DNA of 64,000 nt, from positions 1-64,000 of the forward strand of contig CAZZZL010000006.1 in NCBI GenBank assembly GCA_964658655.1, in the 5' to 3' direction. Source of the DNA: G963692885 sp964658655 (GTDB lineage Bacteria > Acidobacteriota > Terriglobia > Terriglobales > Acidobacteriaceae). The notes beneath the pieces are model-generated. The model had not been told where the DNA came from. It did not search any database and saw only the letters and a program-made list of their open reading frames with translations. The position numbers and the translations under genes are program-made. This document shows positions 34,942 to 44,512 of this stretch, one piece after another (positions within the stretch are counted from its first letter, which is position 1; every line of letters begins with the position of its first letter).

Positions 34942-37080
34942 ATGAAAATCGACCTGAGCCAGTTTCGCGATACGTTCATGCAGGAGAGCGGGGAGCACGT
35001 CCTTACCATGGAGTCGGGCCTGTTCGAGCTGCGTTCTGCTCCGAAAGACATGGAGATACTGAATGCCATCTTTCGTTCCGCCCACTCGATCAAGGGGGGC
35101 GCCGGATCCTTTGGCCTGACCCATCTCGTGCGTTTCACGCATGTGCTGGAAAGCCTGCTCGACCGCCTTCGCTCCATGGAGATTCCGGTGACGGAGGAGA
35201 TCATTGGCGTGCTGCTCGCAGCGGTCGACGTATTGCGGGCGCTCCTCGACACGGACGGCGGCCAGGCGCCTCCGGAGAACATGGCCCCGCTGCTGGAGCG
35301 AGTGCGTGGCTTCATCGCTGGTGAGGCAGTGGTCGCAGGTGAGCCGCGCGGGGTAAGCGAAGCCGCGCCGACGACGACCAGCAGTGCGTTCAAAATCCAC
35401 TTCAGCCCCCGACGCGAAATGTTTTCGAGTGGCACCAATCCCCTAGTCCTGCTGCGAAACCTGGCCAGCCTGGGATCAGCGACAACCACCCTGCATATCG
35501 GCGAACTTCCGTCCCTGCAGGAGATCGATTCCGAGAAGTGTTACCTGTCCTGGACCATCGACCTAGTTACATCCGAGCCCGAGGCAGGGATCAGCGAAGT
35601 GTTCGAATTTGTCGAACACCTGGTCGATTTGAAGATTGAGACGAACACTGAGCATGCACTGCCGGCGCCGACTGCACTTGCGCTCCCCCAGCTCGTCGGC
35701 GAACCGGCGACGACGGATGTGGCCGTAGTGCCGAAGGAAGAGACAAGGCTTTCCGAAGTTGACGAGAGGAAGACGAACAGGCGGGCATCGAACAGCGCTG
35801 ACACCAGCTCCATTCGTGTGACAACGGACAAGGTCGACCGGCTGATCGACCTGGTCGGCGAACTGGTGATCGCGCACGTAATGACGGCACAGATGGTCGA
35901 CACCTTTACTCCGGAATGCCTGCCCAGGCTTCGAGAAGCCGTGGCGGCAATGGAGCGCAATACCCGCGAGCTGCACGAGAGGGTCATGTCGGTGCGCATG
36001 CTGCCGATCGGATCGCTGTTCCAGCGCTATACCAGGATCGTCTACGACATCGGGCAGTCGACCGGCAAGAACATCAGGCTGGAGACGAGCGGCGAGGAAA
36101 CGGAGATCGACAAGAGCATGCTGGAGCTGCTTGGCGATCCACTCACGCACCTTATCCGGAATGCCGCGGATCATGGCATCGAATCCGTCGAGGCGCGCCG
36201 TGCCGCGGGAAAGCCGGACGAAGGCCTGATCCAGCTGCGGGCGTTTCATCGCGCAAGCCGGATCGTGATCGAGATCAGTGATGATGGCGCAGGTATTGAT
36301 ACCTCGCTGGTCCGATCCAAGGCAATTGAGCGCGGCCTGATTGCACCCGACGCGCAGATGACCGACGACCAGTTGAGAATGCTGATCTTCGAACCCGGCT
36401 TCTCCACCCGTGAACAGGTGAGCGATCTTTCCGGTCGCGGCGTGGGCATGGACGTAGTGAAGCGCAATGTCCTGCAGTTGAGCGGAACGGTGACGCTCGC
36501 GAGTGAGCCCGGAAGCGGATCGACAGTATCGATCGAGCTTCCCTTAACCCTGGCAATTCTCGAAGGACTGCTGGTGCGGGTGGCGGACCGGACGATGGTA
36601 CTCCCGCTGCTTTCTGTCGTGGAAACCCTGGCGCCGGAAGAGGGAAGAATCAAGCGGATCGCTGAACAGGGCGAAGTGATCGTGGTGCGGGAGGAGTCGA
36701 TCCCGATCATCCGCCTCTGTCGCTTCATCGAGATGCAGCGTGCAGGCTCTGACTTTGCAGTGTACGAGTCGACCCTGCCGGTCGGCGTCAGCTCAGGCGA
36801 TGGAGATGCTGAGCGTCACCTGGTCGTGGTAGTAGAAGTGGGGCGCAGGAAGATCGGCCTGCTGGTGGATGAGCTGCTCGGGCAGCAGCAGGTCGTGATG
36901 AAGAGCCTGGAGAAGAACTTTCACAAGGTGGCAGGATTGATGGGCGCCACGATCCTCGGAGACGGATGCGTTGCACCTATTCTCGATGTCACCTCGCTCG
37001 CGGAGATGAACCTGTATTCGCTTCCAACGGCGGTCATGAACCTCCGTCCTGCGGCCGGGCTTGGGGCAGCCAGGTTTTAG
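34942..37080 (+). CDS. cheA: Chemotaxis histidine kinase CheA
   Basis: A 712-residue kinase. P1 (HPt) has the phosphoacceptor His48 in FRSAHSIKGGAG. A P2-like region follows at about 150-240, then a linker; P3 dimerisation begins at IRVTTDKVDRLIDLVGELVI. P4 has the N box HLIRNAADHGIE near residue 403, DDGAGID and FEPGFSTR, and the G box DLSGRGVGMDVV. P5, the CheW-like regulatory domain, ends the protein. The kinase autophosphorylates under receptor control and donates phosphate to CheY and CheB. ATG at 34942 is preceded by GGGAGAG-like bases; in-frame sequence upstream has no homology. Same strand and close spacing as cheY and cheW. Confidence 0.95.
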   Translation: MKIDLSQFRDTFMQESGEHVLTMESGLFELRSAPKDMEILNAIFRSAHSIKGGAGSFGLTHLVRFTHVLESLLDRLRSMEIPVTEEIIGVLLAAVDVLRALLDTDGGQAPPENMAPLLERVRGFIAGEAVVAGEPRGVSEAAPTTTSSAFKIHFSPRREMFSSGTNPLVLLRNLASLGSATTTLHIGELPSLQEIDSEKCYLSWTIDLVTSEPEAGISEVFEFVEHLVDLKIETNTEHALPAPTALALPQLVGEPATTDVAVVPKEETRLSEVDERKTNRRASNSADTSSIRVTTDKVDRLIDLVGELVIAHVMTAQMVDTFTPECLPRLREAVAAMERNTRELHERVMSVRMLPIGSLFQRYTRIVYDIGQSTGKNIRLETSGEETEIDKSMLELLGDPLTHLIRNAADHGIESVEARRAAGKPDEGLIQLRAFHRASRIVIEISDDGAGIDTSLVRSKAIERGLIAPDAQMTDDQLRMLIFEPGFSTREQVSDLSGRGVGMDVVKRNVLQLSGTVTLASEPGSGSTVSIELPLTLAILEGLLVRVADRTMVLPLLSVVETLAPEEGRIKRIAEQGEVIVVREESIPIIRLCRFIEMQRAGSDFAVYESTLPVGVSSGDGDAERHLVVVVEVGRRKIGLLVDELLGQQQVVMKSLEKNFHKVAGLMGATILGDGCVAPILDVTSLAEMNLYSLPTAVMNLRPAAGLGAARF

Positions 37081-37214
37081 GACAGCAGGTCGATCGCCGC
37101 CCGCGTCTGCTCAAAGCGTCTGCTGAATCGGATGCGTGGCAGGTAAGGATTTAGAGAGACACACAGTTCGGCGGTAAGGCGAAGTCACGCACGTACGCGG
37201 AAAAGGGAGATGGG

Positions 37215-37694
37215 ATGAAAGTGATCAAGACACAGCAGGCGCCGGAATCAAGCCAGTTCCTGACATTCCTGCTCGATGAGCAGGAATACGGCCTGGAGCT
37301 TTTCCGTATCCAGGAAATTCGCGGCTACGCGCCGGTCACTCCCATTCCGAATGTTCCCGCGCATGTTCGGGGCGTGATGAACCTGCGTGGAACCGTGCTG
37401 CCGGTCGTTGACCTGCGCATGAAATTTCACCTGCCGGCCATCGAATACAGCAAGTTTACTGTGATTGTCATCGCCATGGTTGCGGACAAGATGATCGGGC
37501 TGCTGGTCGATGCAGTCTCCGATGTACTGCAGGTGTCACACGATGCCATCCGAAGTGCGCCAGACTTCGGTACCGCCGTCGATACCCGTTTTATCAACGG
37601 AGTTTTCCAGACCCGCGAGCGCCTCGCCGTCGCCCTTAATCTCGAACAGCTGCTGAGCGAGTCTGAGCTTGGGGCGGGGCTGCAGGTGGCCTAG
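37215..37694 (+). CDS. cheW: Chemotaxis coupling protein CheW
   Basis: A 159-residue protein with the double beta-barrel CheW fold: FLTFLLDEQEYGLELFRIQE, then RGVMNLRGTVLPVVDLRMKF and MIGLLVDAVSDVLQV. It links chemoreceptors to CheA. Length and motifs are ordinary. GGGAGATGGG precedes the ATG. A second CheW-like domain in the window is CheA P5; there is no separate paralogue. Confidence 0.95.
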   Translation: MKVIKTQQAPESSQFLTFLLDEQEYGLELFRIQEIRGYAPVTPIPNVPAHVRGVMNLRGTVLPVVDLRMKFHLPAIEYSKFTVIVIAMVADKMIGLLVDAVSDVLQVSHDAIRSAPDFGTAVDTRFINGVFQTRERLAVALNLEQLLSESELGAGLQVA

Positions 37695-37750
37695 CGCGAC
37701 GCCTGTCAGCCCGTAGAGCGCTGACCGCACGTGAAAGAAGGCGATTCAAG

Positions 37751-38707
37751 TTGACCACTCCGCAGGCGACATTGCTCTCGATGGACACTCAGCAATTCAA
37801 GGCATTTCGCGCCTTGATTCATCAGGAGACCGGTATCTGGCTGCGCGACGGAAAGCAGGCAATGCTTGCTTCCCGCCTGGGCCGGCGCATGCGTCATCAT
37901 GGGATCGACGATTTCGCTGCCTATCTTGATTTTGTCCAGCAGGGACCGGACAGGGGCGCAGAAATCGGCGAGCTGATCAACAGCATCACGACCAACAAGA
38001 CCTCATTCTTCAGGGAAAAGCATCACTTCGATTTTCTGGTTGGAACCCTGCTGCCCGAAGTTCTGGGTGAAGTGCCGCCAGGGCGCCGGCGCAGCCTGCG
38101 GATCTGGAGCGCAGCCTGTTCCACGGGAGAGGAAGCGTATACGATCGCCATGGCACTGCTGGATGCGCTCGAAGCCGATCGTATCAGGCACTCCACGGAG
38201 GATGCGCGCCGCAATTCGGCCTGCTTTGGTCCGCCGCCGATTGAGGTCCTGGCATCGGACATCGATACTGCCGTTTTGAAGACAGCGGTTAGGGGTGTGT
38301 ATTCGGATACAGTGTTAGAGACGATACCTGCGGCGCTACGGGCGCGCTACCTTCTGCGCGGCAAGGGAGCCATGCTGGGACAGGTGCGGGTGAAGGCCGA
38401 GGTCGCAGCCCTGGTTCACTTCGAACATATCAACCTGATGGATCACACCTGGCCGTTGCAGCCGGGGCTCGATGCCATCTTCTTCCGCAATGCGCTGATC
38501 TACTTTGATCGCCGGACACAGGAGATGTTTCTTCGCCGGATGCTGCGGTATCTGCGCCCGGGAGGGTATCTTTTCCTCGGCCATTCCGAAAATATTCCGT
38601 GGCTGCATGATGCTGTCTTGCCGCTGCAGCAGACTATATTTCAGCTGCGCACGCGTGCTCCCGCCGAACCTGCGAACAGAACTTTTCCGGCAAAGCCGCC
38701 CCTGTGA
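37751..38707 (+). CDS. cheR: Chemoreceptor methyltransferase CheR
   Basis: A 318-residue SAM-dependent methyltransferase. The N-terminal CheR helical domain (FKAFRALIHQETGIWL, SRLGRRMRHHG) is followed by TTNKTSFFREKHHFDFL and the SAM pocket IWSAACSTGEEAYTIAM, and the later FFRNALIYFD. It methylates receptor glutamates for adaptation, opposed by CheB. A TTG start with GAAGGCG upstream is preferred; an ATG at 37781 lacks a ribosome site. An extra insertion of basic residues (DRIRHSTEDARRNS) lies between the SAM motifs. Confidence 0.93.
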   Translation: MTTPQATLLSMDTQQFKAFRALIHQETGIWLRDGKQAMLASRLGRRMRHHGIDDFAAYLDFVQQGPDRGAEIGELINSITTNKTSFFREKHHFDFLVGTLLPEVLGEVPPGRRRSLRIWSAACSTGEEAYTIAMALLDALEADRIRHSTEDARRNSACFGPPPIEVLASDIDTAVLKTAVRGVYSDTVLETIPAALRARYLLRGKGAMLGQVRVKAEVAALVHFEHINLMDHTWPLQPGLDAIFFRNALIYFDRRTQEMFLRRMLRYLRPGGYLFLGHSENIPWLHDAVLPLQQTIFQLRTRAPAEPANRTFPAKPPL

Positions 38708-38826
38708 GGCGTCGACCGAGATGGCTTCTCCTGTCTCCGTGACAGGCACATCATGCCGGTCAAACCGCAGCGCATTCGCGGGCTGTTCATTGCAAGACAG
38801 CAACACAAGGAAAGTTGGTAGTACCC

Positions 38827-39891
38827 ATGACGGCACGCTATAAGGTTCTCATCGTCGACGACTCTGCGCTCATGAGGCAGCTGCTGACGCAGATCCTTGA
38901 TTCCGATCCTGAACTTGAGGTCATAGGAACTGCCGGCGATCCGTTAGTGGCGCGTGAAAAAATCAAGGCGCTCCATCCGGATGTCCTGACCCTGGACATC
39001 GAAATGCCGCGCATGGATGGCCTGACCTTCCTTGAAAAACTCATGCGCGGTCATCCGATGCCGGTAGTGATGATCTCCACGCTGACTGAGCGGGGTGCGG
39101 AGACCACGCTGCGGGCGCTCAGTCTGGGAGCTGTCGACTATATCTCGAAACCCAAGCTTGATGTGTCCAAGGGCACTATCGAACAGTCGCAGGACATCAT
39201 TGACAAAGTGAAGACAGCTGCCCGGGCCAAGGTGCGGGCGTTCACCCCGCCGCATCCGGCCGAAGCGAGCATCATCTCGCCGGTACGCCATGCTTTCGCT
39301 GCTGCGCATAAGGTCGTTGCCATCGGTGCCTCGACTGGCGGGACGGAAGCTCTGAAGGATGTACTGACGGCCCTCCCGGCTGATTTTCCAGGCATCGTGA
39401 TTGTGCAGCATATGCCGGAGGCGTTCACCCGGCAGTTCGCTGCGCGGCTCGATTCCATGTGCAGCCTGCAGGTGCAGGAAGCGAAGGATGGCGATCCAGT
39501 GCTGCCGGGTCGCGCACTGCTGGCACCGGGAGGTCATCACATGGCCCTCGTTCGCCGTGGTTCGGAAAACACAGTCCGCGTCTACCGCGGAGAGCGGGTA
39601 AACCGGCATCAGCCGTCGGTCGATGTGCTGTTCTCTTCGTGCGCCCGGCAGCTGGGCTGCAACGGGGTGGGCGTGCTGCTGACCGGGATGGGGTCCGACG
39701 GTGCGCGCGGTCTGCTCGAAATGAGGCAGGCACGGGCCTATACCATCGCCCAGGACGAAGCGAGCTGCGTAGTGTACGGAATGCCGAGGGAAGCAGTCCT
39801 GCTGGGCGGCGTGGACCAGGTGCTTCCTTTGCATAAGATCGCGCCAGCTCTGCTGGGCCGCCTGTTCGATGGCCAGGCCAAACTTGCCTAA
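38827..39891 (+). CDS. cheB: Chemotaxis methylesterase/deamidase CheB
   Basis: A 354-residue protein. The receiver has IVDDS and phosphoacceptor Asp57 in TLDIEMPRMDG. A linker joins it to the methylesterase domain with catalytic Ser169 (IGASTGGTEAL), His195 (VQHMPEAF) and Asp291 (TGMGSDGARG), matching Ser164, His190 and Asp286 of E. coli CheB. It removes methyl groups from receptors after phosphorylation by CheA. The ATG at 38827 has AAGGA upstream. With no cheD in the locus, receptor deamidation may rely on CheB alone. Confidence 0.95.
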   Translation: MTARYKVLIVDDSALMRQLLTQILDSDPELEVIGTAGDPLVAREKIKALHPDVLTLDIEMPRMDGLTFLEKLMRGHPMPVVMISTLTERGAETTLRALSLGAVDYISKPKLDVSKGTIEQSQDIIDKVKTAARAKVRAFTPPHPAEASIISPVRHAFAAAHKVVAIGASTGGTEALKDVLTALPADFPGIVIVQHMPEAFTRQFAARLDSMCSLQVQEAKDGDPVLPGRALLAPGGHHMALVRRGSENTVRVYRGERVNRHQPSVDVLFSSCARQLGCNGVGVLLTGMGSDGARGLLEMRQARAYTIAQDEASCVVYGMPREAVLLGGVDQVLPLHKIAPALLGRLFDGQAKLA

Positions 39892-40293
39892 GTGGAGCCG
39901 GCCCGCAGTTGTGCTGCCTGCCGCAGGCGTGTGGCAGCCCGCGGCTTATGCGGGCAAGGCTCAGGAGTATCGCCTGCGAAGTTGCCACCAAAGCACCGGG
40001 ACGGACCAGCTGGCGAGACTTGAGCAATGCAGGTCCTGCGGCCGGCAACGCATGTTTGCACGCGCTCCCTTATTTGCGCTTTACCCTCATCCTTCCTGCA
40101 ACCTTTACCGATACAACCCATAGACCGGATCAGGACGTCGTGTTCCGGCTGCCGCTTCTGGTTTCGCCAGAATTCGGCCGGGCTTCCGGAATCAGGCGCC
40201 TGAAGCAGGATCGGCGACGTGCCGCAGGCTGCCACGGCCAGCGGCCAAGATCAGGAAAGCGTTCCATCAGCGTGGTACTGGAGAGAGAAAGAC
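39892..40293 (+). other. Gene-free stretch between cheB and the third receptor
   Basis: In 402 bases no convincing gene is seen. A GCCCGC / GCGGGC hairpin with a 7-nt loop lies near 39938-39957, without a T-run. The right end carries GGAGAG, the ribosome site of the receptor. Confidence 0.45.
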
Positions 40294-42204
40294 ATGCAGA
40301 AGCGGACAGAAAAAGACTACAGCCGTAAGTGGGGGCTTCGCCGGTTTCGCATGCGTGCCAAGCTGCTGTTGAGTATTGGCGTTCTCGCATTTGGCTACCT
40401 GCTGTTCCTGGGGCTGGTCCAGTGGACTGCCTCCAGTATGCAGCATCATCTGCGTACCGCTTCCGACTCATTGTTTCCGGCCGCACTGGCGGCCCAGCAG
40501 GCCGAAGCAGGCTTCCTGAAGTTGAACAAGGACTATAAAGACGCTGTTGTTATGCAGGACAGCAACGCGTTGAGCCTGGCCGATGAGGACGCCCTCAAGG
40601 TAGCAGTCGAGTTGCAGGCGTTCCAGGCGAACACCCTCGATAATGCCGAGCTGCAGCGCCGGGTAGTGCCTCTCCAGGCAGCGTTCGGGGACTTCAGCAG
40701 GAACTCAAAGGCAGCCTACGCACAGATGCTTGGTACGCCCGCTGCGATGAATGCTGACCTGCTGTCAACGATCAAGACCCTAGCCGCAGAGAATGAGTCT
40801 ATTGCCGCTTCGCTCAGGAATCTGGACGAGCTTGTAAGCAAGAAATATTTTCAGGCTGAATTAAACGCAGTGGCGGGTACGATCAACCGCCAGCGCTACC
40901 TCACATGGATTCTCTTCATCGTAGTATTCGCCTTTGCCACCTTTACGTCACGCATCCTCGAGCGTGAAATCTCGGTGCCCCTCGGCCGCGCCGTCGAGGC
41001 CCTGGACTGCGTTGCCGATGGCGACCTTACCGTGGTTCTTTATGTGCAGGGACAGGACGAGGTAGGACTGATGGGTGGCGCCTTGAATCGCGCGATCGCC
41101 CGCGTCCGCTCGACCCTGCAGGAAGTGGCGGGCAGTGCAGGCGCAGCCGGGACGTTTTCAGAGGAACTGACCGTCGTCGCCGGGACGATCGCTTCCGGGG
41201 CGCAGAAACAGGCAGCCAGTCTCGCGACCACGACGGCTACGCTCGAACAGATTACCTCCGCGGCAAGACAGAACGCGGGCAGCGCGAAGGAAGCGAGCCG
41301 GCTTGCATCCTCATCCAAGGACGCTGCCGAACGCGGCCAGGAGGTGGTCGCCAAAGCGATCGACGCGATGGGCGAGATTAATACTGCGTCTGCCAGGATC
41401 TCGGACATCATTTCGAACATCGATGAGATCGCATTTCAGACCAACCTGCTGGCGGTCAACGCCGCGGTGGAGGCAGCGCGGGCAGGAGACGAGGGCCGGG
41501 GATTCGCGGTCGTGGCTTCGGAGGTCCGCGCGCTGGCCCAGCGCAGCGCCGCAGCAGCCAAGGAGATCAAGGGTCTGATTCAGGATTCACTGCGAAAGGT
41601 CGAGCGCGGCTCAGCCATGGTCAACGAGTCCGGCGCGACCCTGCAGACCATTTTCTCATCGGTGAAAATGGTGACGGATATCGTGGGTGAGATAGCTGCG
41701 GCTTCCGAGGAACAGCGAACAGGGATCGAGCAGGTGAATGCGGCCATGAGCCAGGTCGAGCACGTGACCCAGTCGAACCTGGCACAGACCGAGGTGCTTT
41801 CGTCCAAGCTGCAGTCTCTCGGTGAGCAATCCGAGCGGCTCATGGAACTGATCAGCACGTTCACTCTCGGCGACGTAGTTGAAGGAAATACCGAGATCAA
41901 CGGCAGCTCAACAGGTGGCGGATTGAGCGAAAGACTCTACGAAGAAGCCGAAGCTCTGGACAGTGCCGATGCGGCCTCGCACTGGAACCATGCTTCCTTC
42001 GAGCAGGACGAAGGATCGGCCGGCGAGGCAGCAGCCACGTGTGGCAAAACCGCAACCAAAGCTGCATCCAGGGACTTCTCGTCGAGTCTTCGCAAGGTCA
42101 CACCAGCAAGTTTTGCTCTTGTTTCGACTGGCCACGGCGGGGTCATCACCCGCAACCAGGTCATGCCGGCAGAGAGTGACGAGGACACTTTCGAGGAGTT
42201 CTAG
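40294..42204 (+). CDS. Methyl-accepting chemotaxis protein with C-terminal tether motif
   Basis: A 636-residue receptor. A basic cytoplasmic N-terminus precedes TM1 (about residues 24-44), a periplasmic helical sensor of ~155 residues, TM2 (about 205-225), HAMP, and a signalling hairpin with tip EIAFQTNLLAVNAAVEAARA. After the hairpin is an unusually long flexible tail of ~115 residues ending in DEDTFEEF. The last five residues TFEEF fit the consensus aromatic-x2-aromatic pentapeptide that tethers CheR and CheB to high-abundance receptors, the other two receptors here lacking one. GGAGAG lies 9 nt before the ATG. Ligand unknown. Confidence 0.92.
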   Translation: MQKRTEKDYSRKWGLRRFRMRAKLLLSIGVLAFGYLLFLGLVQWTASSMQHHLRTASDSLFPAALAAQQAEAGFLKLNKDYKDAVVMQDSNALSLADEDALKVAVELQAFQANTLDNAELQRRVVPLQAAFGDFSRNSKAAYAQMLGTPAAMNADLLSTIKTLAAENESIAASLRNLDELVSKKYFQAELNAVAGTINRQRYLTWILFIVVFAFATFTSRILEREISVPLGRAVEALDCVADGDLTVVLYVQGQDEVGLMGGALNRAIARVRSTLQEVAGSAGAAGTFSEELTVVAGTIASGAQKQAASLATTTATLEQITSAARQNAGSAKEASRLASSSKDAAERGQEVVAKAIDAMGEINTASARISDIISNIDEIAFQTNLLAVNAAVEAARAGDEGRGFAVVASEVRALAQRSAAAAKEIKGLIQDSLRKVERGSAMVNESGATLQTIFSSVKMVTDIVGEIAAASEEQRTGIEQVNAAMSQVEHVTQSNLAQTEVLSSKLQSLGEQSERLMELISTFTLGDVVEGNTEINGSSTGGGLSERLYEEAEALDSADAASHWNHASFEQDEGSAGEAAATCGKTATKAASRDFSSSLRKVTPASFALVSTGHGGVITRNQVMPAESDEDTFEEF

Positions 42205-42518
42205 GTCGACTGCCAGTCAAAGCCTGGCAGCCCCCGGCAGCTTTTTGCAATGCCGCCTTCCTGGGCAGCAGGCGCAGGGAAATGGACACCGTAACGGCAG
42301 ATCCGGCCCAGGGAAGTTTGTCAACGGTTTTCAGCTGTACTTCCTTCACAAAAAGCCGTTATGGGACACAGTCATCCGAATCGGGAATTGACTCAGCAGT
42401 GATTGCTTTTCAAGAGTCCCCTCCCTGCTGCTCCCGGCGCCCGGGTCGATGACCAGAGTGACATGGGTTGACAACATGCCAGTTATCGCACAGACGGCAT
42501 TGCAGATCGGGGAGCAAA
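42205..42518 (+). other. Intergenic region with hairpin, before the porin-like gene
   Basis: In 314 bases there is no gene. The hairpin at 42210 is the only structure that I can support. The right end has GGGGAGC before the porin GTG. Confidence 0.45.
42210..42246 (+). terminator. Possible terminator after the third receptor gene
   Basis: CTGCCAG and CTGGCAG form a perfect 7-bp stem with a 7-nt loop. The T-run (CTTTTTG) comes 11 nt later, after a C-rich stretch, which is further than usual for an intrinsic terminator. Confidence 0.4.
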
Positions 42519-44036
42519 GTGACAGAAAGAAATCAAAGAATGCCAGGCTTTAGAAACTGCTTGTCCGTAGCGCTGGCGTGTCTCGTCATGCAGCCATTGC
42601 ATGCGCAACAGGCAAAACCGGAAGCTTCAGAACTGGAACAGCTGCGGACCGATTTACAGCGAATCGAACTTCGCATCGACCAGTTGGAGAAGCAGGCGAA
42701 GCAGCCGCTCCCGCCGGCTGACACATTGGCCGGTACGCCGTCCGCAGTCTCTTCTACCGGTGCTGCACAGCCGCAACAAAGCCTGCCCCCTGTGGCTGCA
42801 GTGCCCGTGACCTCGGCGACCGGGCCTGAAGCCGTGAAGGAGGCAGAAGACAAGGGCATGGACACCATGGATGCAGGCATGGGCGGAGATGTCATCAACA
42901 TCCCGCACCTGCCGGAGATGAAATTTCGCGGGTTTGCCGATGTGCAGTTTGCCCTCGCAAATCAGAACCTGGCCGTGATTACGAACAGCCCCGGTTCGAT
43001 GACGCCTGCGACCCAGGGCGGCAATTCTACGTTCACGCTGGGCATCATGGATTTATTTGTTACATCAAAAATTACAGATAACTGGTCTTATCTGGCGGAG
43101 ATAGGCTTCCAGGCAGACACGAGCTCGAATGGAATTGGCGTCGATCTGGAAAGAACGCAGATCAGTTTTATGCCGAATGAAAAATTCAGTATGAATATCG
43201 GCCGATCCCACGCGATGCTGGGCTACTACAACACGGCGTTCCATCACGGAAGCTGGTTCCAGACCACGATCCTCCGTCCGCGCTTCTTCGAGTTTGAAGA
43301 CCAGGGCGGCCCACTCCCCATTCATAATGTCGGGGTCGAAGCCATGGGTACTGCCCCTGGAGGCGAACTGGGCGGCAAGCTGGGACTGCACTGGTTCGGC
43401 GAGGTCGGCAACGGCAAACAGACTTACGCACTGCAGGTGGGACCGAACCCGGCAAATGTCCTGGGCGATCACACCGGCAAGTCAACCAATCTCGGATTCT
43501 TCATCAGGCCCGAAAAATTCAGCGGTCTGCAGGCAGGGTTCAACTGGTACCAGGCAGCGCAGGTGCCGGTCAGCAATCTCCTGCCAGGTTTTGGTCTGCC
43601 TGGATTTCCGTTTCCCGACGCCGTCTCCTACTATCACCAGAATATTTTCATAACGCATATCGTCTACATCACGCCGAAGTTTGAGTTCATGGCAGAGGAT
43701 GGCGAAATCGGGGACACGCCGCGTGGATCGGCCAAGTCCCTTCACCTGTCAGGCGGCTATGTGCAGGTGTCGAGAGCCTTCGGGGAGTTTCGTCCCTATA
43801 CACGCTTCGAATGGATGAATCCCAACTTCCGCGATCCAAATGATGCATGGGCGGGACATTGGGTCGGCCCGCTGGGAGGTGTGCGCTGGGATACCAATAC
43901 TTTCGTCGCGCTGAAGCTAGAGTATCAGCATACCGATTGGAGAAACTTCACAGACGATGCCGTCGGCAATCAACTGCTGCCAATCTTGCATAAGACAATC
44001 AATCAGCTGAGTTCGCAGATCACCTTTACCTTTTGA
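42519..44036 (+). CDS. Outer-membrane porin-like beta-barrel protein
   Basis: A 505-residue exported protein. Signal peptide near FRNCLSVALACLVMQPLHAQ, then a coiled-coil of about 35 residues (ASELEQLRTDLQRIELRIDQ) typical of trimeric porin N-termini such as OprP/OprO-like or SLH-less porins. A Pro/Ala-rich linker follows, then alternating-polarity strands such as NWSYLAEIGFQAD, KFSMNIGRSH and LQAGFNWYQ, and a C-terminus ending in Phe (SSQITFTF), the outer-membrane sorting residue. Substrate unknown; the next gene suggests anion or phosphate handling. GTG at 42519 has GGGGAGC upstream; an ATG at 42540 is also possible. Confidence 0.8.
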   Translation: MTERNQRMPGFRNCLSVALACLVMQPLHAQQAKPEASELEQLRTDLQRIELRIDQLEKQAKQPLPPADTLAGTPSAVSSTGAAQPQQSLPPVAAVPVTSATGPEAVKEAEDKGMDTMDAGMGGDVINIPHLPEMKFRGFADVQFALANQNLAVITNSPGSMTPATQGGNSTFTLGIMDLFVTSKITDNWSYLAEIGFQADTSSNGIGVDLERTQISFMPNEKFSMNIGRSHAMLGYYNTAFHHGSWFQTTILRPRFFEFEDQGGPLPIHNVGVEAMGTAPGGELGGKLGLHWFGEVGNGKQTYALQVGPNPANVLGDHTGKSTNLGFFIRPEKFSGLQAGFNWYQAAQVPVSNLLPGFGLPGFPFPDAVSYYHQNIFITHIVYITPKFEFMAEDGEIGDTPRGSAKSLHLSGGYVQVSRAFGEFRPYTRFEWMNPNFRDPNDAWAGHWVGPLGGVRWDTNTFVALKLEYQHTDWRNFTDDAVGNQLLPILHKTINQLSSQITFTF

Positions 44037-44044
44037 GCGGAGCG

Positions 44045-44512
44045 ATGATGACACGATCGACAACGGTACGTAAGTTTGCTATCGCCGCTGGTCTGCTCGG
44101 CGCAATCAGCGCCCTCGATACATCCTTGAACGGGCAGGGGTCGGACGGCCTGGTGATGATTGCGAACAAGACGAATGCTGCTGCCTCGACCATGAGCAAG
44201 GGCGAGGCAAAAAAGATGCTGCTGGGCCAGACCCTCACCTGGCCGGGAGGTGGGCCGGTGCTGATCGTACTAACGCCGACGGGCAGCGCTGAGCATACAG
44301 CAGTGCTCACAAAACTCTGCGGAATGAGCGAAGGCGATTTCACCAGGTATCAGCTGCAGGTCGCCTTCACCGGGCGTACGCCCGCGACCTTTCACGAGGA
44401 ACACTCGGTTGCCGGTGTGACAAGCTTCGTAAAGTCACATCCCGGGGCTGTCGGGTTTCTTCGCAAGAACGAAGTTGGTGAGGATCTGAAGGTAGTCCTG
44501 CCAGTGGAATAG
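44045..44512 (+). CDS. Small phosphate-binding-protein-like (PstS-like) protein
   Basis: A 155-residue protein with a weak signal peptide (FAIAAGLLGAISALDTSLNG) and the short PBP-like fold seen in phosphate ABC substrate-binding-like proteins: MSKGEAKKMLLGQTLTWPGG, FTRYQLQVAFTGR, VKSHPGAVGFLRK. It is much shorter than PstS (~320 aa), and resembles only one lobe of it. Comparable small proteins sit next to porins. No ABC permease or ATPase is adjacent. GAGCGGAG precedes the ATG and the gene lies 8 bp after the porin stop, so they are co-transcribed. Binding of phosphate is inference. Confidence 0.7.
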   Translation: MMTRSTTVRKFAIAAGLLGAISALDTSLNGQGSDGLVMIANKTNAAASTMSKGEAKKMLLGQTLTWPGGGPVLIVLTPTGSAEHTAVLTKLCGMSEGDFTRYQLQVAFTGRTPATFHEEHSVAGVTSFVKSHPGAVGFLRKNEVGEDLKVVLPVE

